A stretch of DNA of 5,472 nucleotides, from contig QNCV01000188.1 of assembly GCA_003645845.1 (NCBI GenBank), positions 1 to 5,472 on the forward strand, written 5' to 3'. Within the stretch, counting starts at the first letter, position 1. Every line of letters starts with the position of its first letter. The position numbers and the translations under genes were made by a program. Positions 1 through 5,472 of the stretch are shown here, in pieces. The stretch is from Fidelibacterota bacterium (GTDB lineage Bacteria > Fidelibacterota > UBA2242). The notes under the pieces were generated by a model that made no database searches, was not told the DNA's origin, and was given only the letters and a program-made list of their open reading frames with translations.

Positions 1-1118
1 AGGGCGACGGCGTTTTTTCCGGGAAGCGGATTGGGATTTGTATTCATCTGGAAGCGAAAACCGCCTATCTGGCGTTGACGATGCAGCGTTTGGGAGCGGA
101 AGTATGGATAACAAGCAGCAATCCGCTGTCCACGAAAGATGATGTTTGCGCGGCATTGGCGGCCAAGGGTATTCATGTTTTTGCTAAACACGGGGCGTCG
201 CCGGAAGAATATCGCGATTTTATCAGGGCAATTGTTGATGTGAAACCTCATTCCGTGGTTGATGACGGCGGAGATATCTGTGAATTTTTTCATAAAAATC
301 CGGAATATGGTATCAATCTGAAAGGAATTTGCGAAGAAACAACTTCCGGCGTTACTCGTTTGAAAGAACTGGAAAAGCAGGGACGGCTGCGCTACCCGGC
401 CATAGGAATTAACGATGCCCGGTCAAAATATCTGTTTGATAACCGTTACGGAACCGGGCAATCAACCTGGACTGCCATCACCCATTTGACAAATATGAGT
501 ATTGCCGGCAAGGTTGTCGTGATTGTCGGCTACGGCTGGGTCGGGCGCGGTGTGGCGGTCAGAGCTCAGGGCATGGGCGCCGAAGTAATTGTCACGGAGA
601 TAGATCCCTGGAAGGCATTGGAAGCCCGCATGGACGGATACAAAGTGATGCCGATTGCCGATGCTGCTCCGCTGGGAGATTTCTTCATTACGGCGACCGG
701 CGAGCGGATGGTTATTGGAACAGAGCATATCAGGAAGATGAAAAGCGGCGCCTTTTTGGCAAATGCAGGGCACTTTGATTTTGAAATAGATGTGCCCGGT
801 CTGAAAAAGATGGCCAGATCAAGTGAACATGTCAGGGGTGAAATCGACGAATATCTGTTAGAGAACAATCACCGGATTTACCTGCTTGCCCAGGGCGGTA
901 TCATCAACATTGCCGGCGGGCTGGGGCATCCGGTTGAAATTCTGGATTTATCTTTTGCATTACAACTGGCCAGTATGCACTATGTGCTTTCAGCGAAAAA
1001 TCTCAAACCGCAATTTTATCAGGTCCCCGAGAACATTGACGAAATGATTGTGCGGGAATGGCTGAAAGTGGATGGAATTAATATTGATGAAGATATCCGC
1101 TATAAATATCGCGAATAA
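1..1118 (+). CDS. ahcY: S-adenosylhomocysteine hydrolase (adenosylhomocysteinase), 5'-truncated by window edge
   Basis: Cytosolic NAD-dependent enzyme that reversibly splits S-adenosylhomocysteine into adenosine and homocysteine, relieving product inhibition of SAM-dependent methyltransferases. The reading frame is open from base 3, and the residues before the TTG at 75 match the family (GKRIGICIHLEAKTAYL), so the true start is upstream; roughly 35-45 N-terminal residues are missing. Numbering the visible protein (371 residues) from base 3, I see SSNPLST with DDV (about 38-47), DDGGD (about 87), EETTSGV (about 112), the catalytic stretch NDARSKYLFDNRYGTGQS with Lys142, Asp146 and Asn147, the NAD-binding loop GYGWVGRG (about 176-183), the acidic residue of VTEID (Glu199), NAGHFDFEI (about 254) and GHPVEILDLSFALQ (about 308). 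There is no long insertion, as in archaeal and Thermotoga-type enzymes. The protein ends ...DIRYKYRE, lacking the Lys...Tyr-Arg-Tyr tail of the bacterial/eukaryotic type. It is the first visible gene of a four-gene operon. An S-inosylhomocysteine hydrolase role, as in some methanogens, cannot be excluded. Confidence 0.96.
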   Translation, partial: GDGVFSGKRIGICIHLEAKTAYLALTMQRLGAEVWITSSNPLSTKDDVCAALAAKGIHVFAKHGASPEEYRDFIRAIVDVKPHSVVDDGGDICEFFHKNPEYGINLKGICEETTSGVTRLKELEKQGRLRYPAIGINDARSKYLFDNRYGTGQSTWTAITHLTNMSIAGKVVVIVGYGWVGRGVAVRAQGMGAEVIVTEIDPWKALEARMDGYKVMPIADAAPLGDFFITATGERMVIGTEHIRKMKSGAFLANAGHFDFEIDVPGLKKMARSSEHVRGEIDEYLLENNHRIYLLAQGGIINIAGGLGHPVEILDLSFALQLASMHYVLSAKNLKPQFYQVPENIDEMIVREWLKVDGINIDEDIRYKYRE

Positions 1119-1124
1119 AAGGGG
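1119..1124 (+). promoter_or_regulatory. Ribosome binding site for the CNT transporter gene
   Basis: AAGGGG lies 6 bases before the ATG at 1131, directly after the ahcY stop codon (1116-1118). A second purine block (AAAGG, 1126-1130) abuts the ATG but is too close to act as a Shine-Dalgarno site. The position supports the chosen start and tight coupling with ahcY. Confidence 0.6.
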
Positions 1125-1130
1125 CAAAGG

Positions 1131-2429
1131 ATGCGTCTGATCAGTGTGTTGGGTTATGCTATGCTTTTGGTTTTTGCATGGTTGTTTTCCACAAACCGGA
1201 AAAATATCAATTGGCGGGTTGTCGGTTGGGGCGCCGTAATTCAGATTGTGTTTGCCGGATTTATTTTTCTTATTCCGGCGGGCGCAGGACTGTTTATGTT
1301 CATTAACAGGGTTGTAATCGCTGTGCTTGATTCCGCCATGGCGGGTACCGTTTTCGTTTTCGGCCGGTTGGCTCTGGGGCCCGGCATGACCGGCAGCGCC
1401 GGCGAGACTTCACTGGGATATTTTCTGGCTTTTCAGGCGTTGCCGACAATCGTATTTTTTGCGGCGCTGGTTGCGATTCTCTATTATTTCGGGATTATGA
1501 ACAAAATCATTCAGGGTTTTGCATACGTTTTTACAAAGCTGATGAGAATCAGCGGTGCGGAATCGTGCAGTGCGGCTTCCAATATTTTTGTGGGGGTGGA
1601 ATCGGCGCTTGTCATTAAACCCTATGTTGGCAAAATGACCCGGTCGGAACTGAACACAATTTTAACCTGCGGCATGGCGACAATTGCTTCCAGTATGATG
1701 GCCGTGTATATTTTTATCCTTAAAGATCAATTTCCGACCATTGCCGGGCACCTGGTGTCGGCTTCCATAATGAATGCGCCGGCGGCGATAATAATTTCCA
1801 AACTGCTTGTTCCCGAAGACGATATTCCCGAAACCCTGGGAATGAACATTAAGCCTTTTTATGAAAAAGAAAGTAACATGTTTGAAGCCATTATCGGCGG
1901 CGCAAACTCAGGTGTGCGATTAGTGGTCGGGATCGTAGCCCTGCTGCTGGCATTTCTGGGGCTTGTGGAGTTGCTGGACAAGATCATCGGTCTGTTTGGC
2001 GACGGTTTAAATAATATTTTCCATACCGGCATTGACTGGAGTCTGAAGGGGCTATTAGGATACCTTTTTTATCCATTTACGGTTATTATCGGTGTGCCGA
2101 TTGCCGATGCGGGTCACATTGCCCGGATTATCGGCGAGCGGAGCGTACTGACCGAAGTAACGGCTTTTCAGGACCTTGCCCTGTTAATAAACTCCGGCGT
2201 CAATCTGTCACCCAGGTCAATAGTCATCACAACTTACGCCTTGACCGGCTTCGCTCATGTAGCCTCGATCGCAATTTTTGTGGGCGGGATTTCGGCGGTA
2301 GTGCCGGAACGTTTAAAGGACCTGACTCAATTGGGTTTTAAAGCGCTGCTTGGTGCAACTATCGCGAATCTTTTAACCGCCAGTGTAGCCGGAATATTTT
2401 ATTCGAATTCATCAATTTTATTGAAGTGA
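1131..2429 (+). CDS. NupC/CNT-family concentrative nucleoside transporter (divergent subgroup)
   Basis: Inner-membrane carrier of the concentrative nucleoside transporter family, whose characterised members import nucleosides with Na+ or H+. The 432 residues fit the family length. An N-terminal helix (about 3-20) is followed by NINWRVVGWGAVIQIVFAGFIFLIPAG (26-52), typical of the CNT N-terminal domain. Next come a helix at about 102-120, the first re-entrant hairpin SNIFVGVESALVIKPY (150-165), then MTRSELNTILTCGMATIAS (169-187), helices at about 204-226 and 258-284, GVPIADAGHI (321-330), TEVTAFQDL (341-349), the second hairpin region NLSPRSIVITTYALTGFAHVASIAIFVGG (358-386), and PERL (392-395) before the last helix. 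The usual GQTEAPL is here GVESAL, one residue shorter. NEFVAY is TEVTAF, keeping the glutamate (Glu342), and FANFSSIG is FAHVASIA, with Asn replaced by His376 and the last Ser kept (Ser379). The family call is secure; the substrate is not. The gene starts 12 bp after ahcY and ends overlapping or 2 bp before the deaminase gene, pointing to adenosine or a related nucleoside. Confidence 0.92.
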   Translation: MRLISVLGYAMLLVFAWLFSTNRKNINWRVVGWGAVIQIVFAGFIFLIPAGAGLFMFINRVVIAVLDSAMAGTVFVFGRLALGPGMTGSAGETSLGYFLAFQALPTIVFFAALVAILYYFGIMNKIIQGFAYVFTKLMRISGAESCSAASNIFVGVESALVIKPYVGKMTRSELNTILTCGMATIASSMMAVYIFILKDQFPTIAGHLVSASIMNAPAAIIISKLLVPEDDIPETLGMNIKPFYEKESNMFEAIIGGANSGVRLVVGIVALLLAFLGLVELLDKIIGLFGDGLNNIFHTGIDWSLKGLLGYLFYPFTVIIGVPIADAGHIARIIGERSVLTEVTAFQDLALLINSGVNLSPRSIVITTYALTGFAHVASIAIFVGGISAVVPERLKDLTQLGFKALLGATIANLLTASVAGIFYSNSSILLK

Positions 2430-2431
2430 CT

Positions 2432-3466
2432 ATGAATTACCGTGATTACTTTGAAAAAATGCCCAAGGTGGAGTTACATCTGCATCTGGATGGCGCATTC
2501 ACCCTGGATTTTCTTTTTGACCTGGTCCGGAAATACGGCGGCGACCCTGAGATAAAAAGCATTTCAGACCTGAAGCAGCGGTTTATTTTCAGAGATTTCC
2601 CGCACTTCATCGATACCTGGTTTTGGAAAAACCGTTTTTTCAGGGAACCCGTTGACTTTGAGGAGTCCACTTACCAAACCCTGCTGGCGTTGTCGCGTCA
2701 GAACATTATTTATCTGGAAGCCTTTTTTTCTCCCTGGGATTATCAGGAATCCGGTGTCAGTCCAACCGACATTGTCCGGGCAAACCGAAATGCCGTCCGG
2801 CGGGCGGAGGCGGATTTCGGTATCAAATGCCGGTTAATTCCGGACATAACCCGGGATCATGGTCACGAACATGCGCTTGACCGTTTAAATTTAATAACGC
2901 CGTTTTTAAGCGAAGAGATAATCGGCATCGGATTAGGGGGCAGCGAGCAACAATTTCCGGCCAATCTGTTTAAGGAAGTATTCGTCGAAGCTAAAAACCG
3001 CGGTTTTCACTGCGTGGCACATGCGGGTGAAGCGGCGGGGCCTGAATCGGTCTGGTCTGCTATTAAAGACCTCGATGTCGAGCGGATTGGTCATGGAGTA
3101 CGGGCAATTGAAGACCGGGAACTTATAGAATATTTACAAATTGAACAGATTCCTCTGGAAGTGTGCATCGTCAGTAATATAAAAACCGGTGTCTTTTCAG
3201 ATTTCAGCGAACATCCATTTGCGAAACTGTTGCATAAGGGGTTACTGGTAACCGTAAATTCCGATGATCCTACCATGTTCGGATCAACTCTTGCGGATGA
3301 GTATTCAGTGCTATATCGGGAACTGAAATTAACGCTGCCGGAAATCAGGCATGTTCAGCTTAATGCCGTTCATTCCTCTTTTGCCCCGCCGGACGAAAAG
3401 CAGGCGATGAGAGATCTAATTAACAGATTTTGGATTGACAATGGAATGGCGGTCACTGACAATTAA
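2432..3466 (+). CDS. add: Adenosine deaminase family protein
   Basis: Zinc-dependent cytosolic hydrolase of the adenosine/AMP deaminase family, expected to convert adenosine to inosine and ammonia. Numbered from the ATG at 2432 (344 residues), the full catalytic set is present: KVELHLHLDGAF with zinc ligands His16 and His18 and Asp20; GIGLGGSEQQFP (about 166-176) at the substrate-binding glycine loop; HAGE with zinc ligand His197 and proton-shuttle Glu200; RIGHG with His221; SNIKTG (about 248); and NSDDP with zinc ligand Asp278 and Asp279. The length is typical of bacterial Add. The C-terminal LNAVHSSFAPPDEK also fits the family. Two starts are possible: GTG at 2426, giving a 4-bp GTGA overlap with the transporter stop, or ATG at 2432. 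I prefer the ATG because a weak GAAGTGA site precedes it and none precedes the GTG. Either way translation is probably coupled to the upstream gene. Related family members act on adenine, aminodeoxyfutalosine or N6-methyl-AMP. The GLGGSEQ loop and the SAH hydrolase neighbour favour adenosine. Confidence 0.93.
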   Translation: MNYRDYFEKMPKVELHLHLDGAFTLDFLFDLVRKYGGDPEIKSISDLKQRFIFRDFPHFIDTWFWKNRFFREPVDFEESTYQTLLALSRQNIIYLEAFFSPWDYQESGVSPTDIVRANRNAVRRAEADFGIKCRLIPDITRDHGHEHALDRLNLITPFLSEEIIGIGLGGSEQQFPANLFKEVFVEAKNRGFHCVAHAGEAAGPESVWSAIKDLDVERIGHGVRAIEDRELIEYLQIEQIPLEVCIVSNIKTGVFSDFSEHPFAKLLHKGLLVTVNSDDPTMFGSTLADEYSVLYRELKLTLPEIRHVQLNAVHSSFAPPDEKQAMRDLINRFWIDNGMAVTDN

Positions 3467-3475
3467 GATGAAATA

Positions 3476-3481
3476 AAGGAG
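3476..3481 (+). promoter_or_regulatory. Strong ribosome binding site for the DMT transporter gene
   Basis: AAGGAG, a near-perfect Shine-Dalgarno sequence, sits 5 bases before the ATG at 3487 in the 20-bp gap after the deaminase stop. It fixes the start codon and is the strongest such site in the window. Confidence 0.8.
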
Positions 3482-3486
3482 AAGAG

Positions 3487-4410
3487 ATGGTTGGGGCAGT
3501 ATTATTAACTATCATTTCCGGATTCGGATTCGGGTTAATTGGTATAATGTTTCGGATGGGGCAAAACCGGAATGTAATTCCGATTCATATTTCCATGTGC
3601 ATGGGAATTGCCGGAGCGATATTTTTTGGCGTTCAGGTGGAATGGAGTCAGTTTTTTAGTTTGCCGTTACTGGCGTTGCTGCTGCCGGTTGTTTCGGCCT
3701 TTGGAAATCTGGCTTCCATGCATTTTACCAAGGTAAGTCTTGCCAGGGGACCGTTATCACCACTTTGGTGCGCAATGAATCTGACATTTTTAATCGTTGT
3801 TATTTATTCGGCAATTGTCTTTTCCGAAGCGATTCTGCCTAGCCAGTTTGCCGCATTAGTGGCCGGTGTTCTTTGCGTTGTCTTTGCCTCAAATCTGGGC
3901 AATGAGCCGAAGGACGACACTAACGACCCATCGCGCACGGTAAAAGACAAATTGATTTATGCCGGCGCATTGCTGATTGTGCTCCTGGGTAACAGCATGG
4001 CGTTTGTTATTATTAAAGACCTTGGCACGCGGACGATTGCTGCCGGCGTCGATACAACCTATTTAATGGAATACCGGACATCTATCTATTTTCTGATGTA
4101 CCTGAGCATGGCGATTACCTGTTTTGTGCTGGTTGTTATTCAAAAAGCAAAGCCCGACAGTATTGGTGACTTGATAAAAATCGGCTCCATTGCTGCGGTC
4201 GGATCAATTGTCGGGATGCTGTTGCTTGGTTTTGCCGCCGCGTTACCGGCTGCGTTAATTTTTACAATCAACGGAATGATTAGCATCCTGGTTGGTGTGA
4301 TCGCATCGGTCGCTGCATTCGGTGAAAAACGTACACCGGCCTGGTATGGGACTGTAGGGTTCGGCATACTTGCTGTGATTCTCGCTAATTTGGATAAACT
4401 TTTTTCATAA
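3487..4410 (+). CDS. DMT superfamily (EamA-like) transporter, 10 predicted membrane helices
   Basis: A very hydrophobic 307-residue protein with the layout of a drug/metabolite transporter: two halves of about five helices, split by a charged loop. Helices can be placed at about 2-22, 31-49, 57-75, 92-112, 118-136, 156-177, 196-218, 229-252, 255-278 and 285-303; the loop NEPKDDTNDPSRTVKDK (139-155) lies between the halves. SLARGPLSPLWCAMNL (84-99), with the following short helix and a Ser-Glu before the next one (SEAILPSQ), resembles the EamA pattern at the end of the first repeat. The second half repeats this at ALPAALIFTINGMISILVGVIASVAAFGEK (252-281). No signal peptide is needed for such a protein. 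The start is fixed by a strong Shine-Dalgarno site, and a terminator follows, making it the last gene of the ahcY operon. DMT proteins carry amino acids, sugars, nucleotides or purines, so the cargo cannot be read from the sequence. Operon context suggests a product of SAH breakdown (inference). Confidence 0.82.
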   Translation: MVGAVLLTIISGFGFGLIGIMFRMGQNRNVIPIHISMCMGIAGAIFFGVQVEWSQFFSLPLLALLLPVVSAFGNLASMHFTKVSLARGPLSPLWCAMNLTFLIVVIYSAIVFSEAILPSQFAALVAGVLCVVFASNLGNEPKDDTNDPSRTVKDKLIYAGALLIVLLGNSMAFVIIKDLGTRTIAAGVDTTYLMEYRTSIYFLMYLSMAITCFVLVVIQKAKPDSIGDLIKIGSIAAVGSIVGMLLLGFAAALPAALIFTINGMISILVGVIASVAAFGEKRTPAWYGTVGFGILAVILANLDKLFS

Positions 4411-4431
4411 ACTCTTGTTTCTCCTCATGTG

Positions 4432-4466
4432 AAAAAGTTCCCAGCTTGTGACTGGGATCTTTTTTT
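4432..4466 (+). terminator. Intrinsic terminator ending the ahcY-CNT-add-DMT operon
   Basis: A perfect 6-bp stem TCCCAG (4439-4444) and CTGGGA (4452-4457) encloses the 7-base loop CTTGTGA and is followed by seven T residues (4460-4466). The stem can extend past one T-T mismatch, with AAAAAG (4432-4437) pairing with CTTTTT (4459-4464). The A-tract/T-tract symmetry means it could also work on transcripts from the opposite strand. It begins 21 bp after the DMT stop codon and separates that operon from the symporter gene. Confidence 0.85.
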
Positions 4467-4474
4467 CCTATATT
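4446..4474 (+). promoter_or_regulatory. Possible sigma-70-type promoter for the symporter gene
   Basis: TTGTGA (4446-4451, 4 of 6 to TTGACA) and TATATT (4469-4474, 5 of 6 to TATAAT) are exactly 17 bp apart. Transcription would begin near 4481 and give a leader of about 24 bases carrying the ribosome site before the ATG at 4505. The -35 box falls in the terminator loop. AT-rich sequence yields such matches by chance, so this is tentative. Confidence 0.35.
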
Positions 4475-4493
4475 TTTCGACGGTTTAGTATAT

Positions 4494-4498
4494 AGGTG
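4494..4498 (+). promoter_or_regulatory. Ribosome binding site for the symporter gene
   Basis: AGGTG lies 6 bases before the ATG at 4505. It is a moderate Shine-Dalgarno match at good spacing and supports that start, which leads straight into the first membrane helix. Confidence 0.5.
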
Positions 4499-4504
4499 TT
4501 TAAT

Positions 4505-5472
4505 ATGAATCCAATTCTGATCGGACTGTTCCTTTATTTAGTCGTTGTTCTGGTAATCGGACTGAAAAGCGCCGGAAAAAACAGAACCCAATCCGATTTT
4601 TTAATCGCCGACCGAAAACTGGGCGCCTGGGCGATTGCGTTATCGGAAAGAGCCAGCGGTGAATCGGCCTGGCTTTTAATCGGGTTACCGGGAGCTGCGC
4701 TGGCTGTAGGTTTCCTGGAAATCTGGGCTGCCGTCGGTTGTGTTCTGGGAATTATATTTTCCTGGCTGTTTATTGCCGTGCCTCTGCGGGAACTGGCCGG
4801 GAAGTACAACTCAATGACATTGCCGGACCTGTTTGCCAATTATTTCAATGATGAAACCAAATCACTTCGGATTATATCTTCCTTGATTATCACCTTTTTC
4901 TTCACATTTTACGTTGCGGCGCAGTTCAATGCCGCCGGTAAAGTGCTGAATGTGACCTTTGGAATTCCACAATTTACGGGAATGCTGATCGGCGCCGGGA
5001 TAATCTTGTTGTACACCATGCTGGGTGGATTCAGGGCGGTGGTCTGGACCGATATGGTGCAGGCGATAATTATGTTCTCAACATTGGTAATATTACCGAT
5101 CGTAGGCCTATTTGAATTACGGCATTCCGGTAATAATCAACTTGGCTCGGAACTGATGTCTCTGACGGCGGGAAAAACCGGTATTTGGGCATTTTTAGCG
5201 ATTCTCGGCGGGCTCAGTTGGGGATTTGGTTATACCGGACAACCACATTTACTGGCGCGATTTATCGCCATTAAAAACAGCGCAGAAATTAAGCGGGGAA
5301 GAATCATTGCATTCAGTTGGGCCATACCGGCATTTTTCGGTGCGTTTTTTATGGGCATCGTTGGTGTTACCCTGTATGGCGCGGGGAAATTCACCGATCC
5401 GGAGTCTCTGATGCCGTTTATGGCAACCAGTCTGCTGCCGGGATGGATTGCCGGAATCCTGATTTCCGGTGC
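4505..5472 (+). CDS. Sodium:solute symporter (SSS family), PutP-like, 3'-truncated by window edge
   Basis: Inner-membrane Na+-coupled importer of the SSS family, closest in pattern to the proline symporter PutP. The frame is open from the ATG at 4505 to the window end (322 whole codons); PutP-like proteins have about 480-500 residues, so roughly a third is missing. Visible are a first helix (about 3-21), DFLIADRKLGAWAIALSERASGESAWLLIGLPG (31-63), corresponding to the PutP region around helix 2, then YNSMTLPDLFANYF (101-114), LRIISSLIITFFFTFYVAAQF (121-141), LYTMLGGFRAVVWTDMVQA (169-187), WGFGYTGQPHLLARFIA (239-255), and PGWIAGILISG at the edge, all in PutP order. PutP has ASDMSGW where this protein has ASGESAW (50-56), so the sodium-site Asp55 of PutP is Gly52 here; Glu53 is next to it and Ser54 matches PutP Ser57. 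It lies beyond the operon terminator with its own ribosome site, so it is probably transcribed separately. Proline is possible, but the substrate is unproven. Confidence 0.9.
   Translation, partial: MNPILIGLFLYLVVVLVIGLKSAGKNRTQSDFLIADRKLGAWAIALSERASGESAWLLIGLPGAALAVGFLEIWAAVGCVLGIIFSWLFIAVPLRELAGKYNSMTLPDLFANYFNDETKSLRIISSLIITFFFTFYVAAQFNAAGKVLNVTFGIPQFTGMLIGAGIILLYTMLGGFRAVVWTDMVQAIIMFSTLVILPIVGLFELRHSGNNQLGSELMSLTAGKTGIWAFLAILGGLSWGFGYTGQPHLLARFIAIKNSAEIKRGRIIAFSWAIPAFFGAFFMGIVGVTLYGAGKFTDPESLMPFMATSLLPGWIAGILISG

Noticed and set aside
75..83. TTG at 75 or ATG at 81 as the real start of the SAH hydrolase
   Set aside because: The frame stays open to the left edge and its translation matches the conserved SAH hydrolase N-terminal region, so the gene starts outside the window.
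462..868. Two overlapping minus-strand reading frames of about 100 codons inside ahcY
   Set aside because: Both lie wholly antisense to strongly conserved coding sequence, have no recognisable domain and no ribosome site; they are shadows of the codon pattern.
2446..2837. Short frames on both strands within the deaminase gene
   Set aside because: They overlap a full set of deaminase catalytic motifs in the true frame and encode low-information Arg/Ser-rich sequence.
3091..3276. Minus-strand frame of 61 codons in the 3' part of the deaminase gene
   Set aside because: It is antisense to the conserved RIGHG to NSDDP region and has no support of its own.
3519..3536. Tandem GGATTC repeat followed by GGG
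   Set aside because: It simply encodes the Gly-Phe-Gly-Phe-Gly run of the first DMT membrane helix; two copies of six bases are not notable.
4140..4367. Minus-strand frame of 75 codons in the DMT transporter gene
   Set aside because: It is antisense to a membrane-helix coding stretch with no ribosome site or family signature.
4411..4504. Possible riboswitch (for example a SAH-sensing leader) or small RNA in the intergenic gap
   Set aside because: The gap is 94 bp, is explained by a simple terminator plus start signals, and shows no conserved riboswitch core. Any SAH riboswitch would lie upstream of ahcY, outside the window.
4534..4839. Minus-strand frame of 101 codons near the start of the symporter gene
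   Set aside because: It is antisense to the PutP-like coding frame, which has clear family motifs and an open frame to the window end.
5226..5411. Plus-strand frame of 61 codons in the symporter region
   Set aside because: It is out of frame with the open symporter sequence, which carries the conserved GQPHLLARF motif at the same place.

Overview
The window is a tightly packed, single-strand (+) stretch of bacterial DNA with moderate GC content. It holds five protein genes and no RNA genes, insertion sequences or CRISPR arrays. The first four genes are spaced like one operon: (1) the 3' part of an S-adenosylhomocysteine hydrolase gene (ahcY), (2) a NupC/CNT-type nucleoside transporter, (3) an adenosine deaminase-family hydrolase, and (4) a 10-helix DMT/EamA-type transporter. 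Gaps are 12 bp, an overlap or near-overlap, and 20 bp. A convincing intrinsic terminator follows gene 4. A separate gene for a PutP-like sodium:solute symporter (SSS family) then begins and runs off the right edge. It has no stop codon inside the window.

The organism cannot be named from this sequence. The genes have Shine-Dalgarno sites of bacterial type and one U-tract hairpin terminator. The SAH hydrolase is of the short type seen in archaea and Thermotoga, without the long insertion and without the C-terminal Lys...Tyr-Arg-Tyr tail of the common bacterial and eukaryotic enzyme. Together with the sodium-coupled transporter families this suggests an anaerobic or environmental bacterium outside the well-studied model groups. 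That is an inference of low certainty.

The four-gene unit reads as an adenosine-handling module on the activated methyl cycle. SAH hydrolase splits S-adenosylhomocysteine into adenosine and homocysteine, a reversible reaction that favours SAH synthesis. The deaminase would pull it forward by converting adenosine to inosine. The CNT protein would move a nucleoside across the inner membrane. The DMT protein is a second carrier of unknown cargo, which could be a purine product or an amino acid such as homocysteine. The enzyme roles rest on clear catalytic motifs; the cargoes of the three transporters are not determined by the sequence.

Nothing here amounts to a clearly new biological system. 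The points most worth a second look are the pairing of SAH hydrolase with its own adenosine-removal enzyme and two carriers, the altered substrate-binding motif of the CNT protein, the missing C-terminal tail of the SAH hydrolase, the absence of the PutP sodium-site aspartate in the symporter, and a possible promoter whose -35 box lies in the loop of the upstream terminator.
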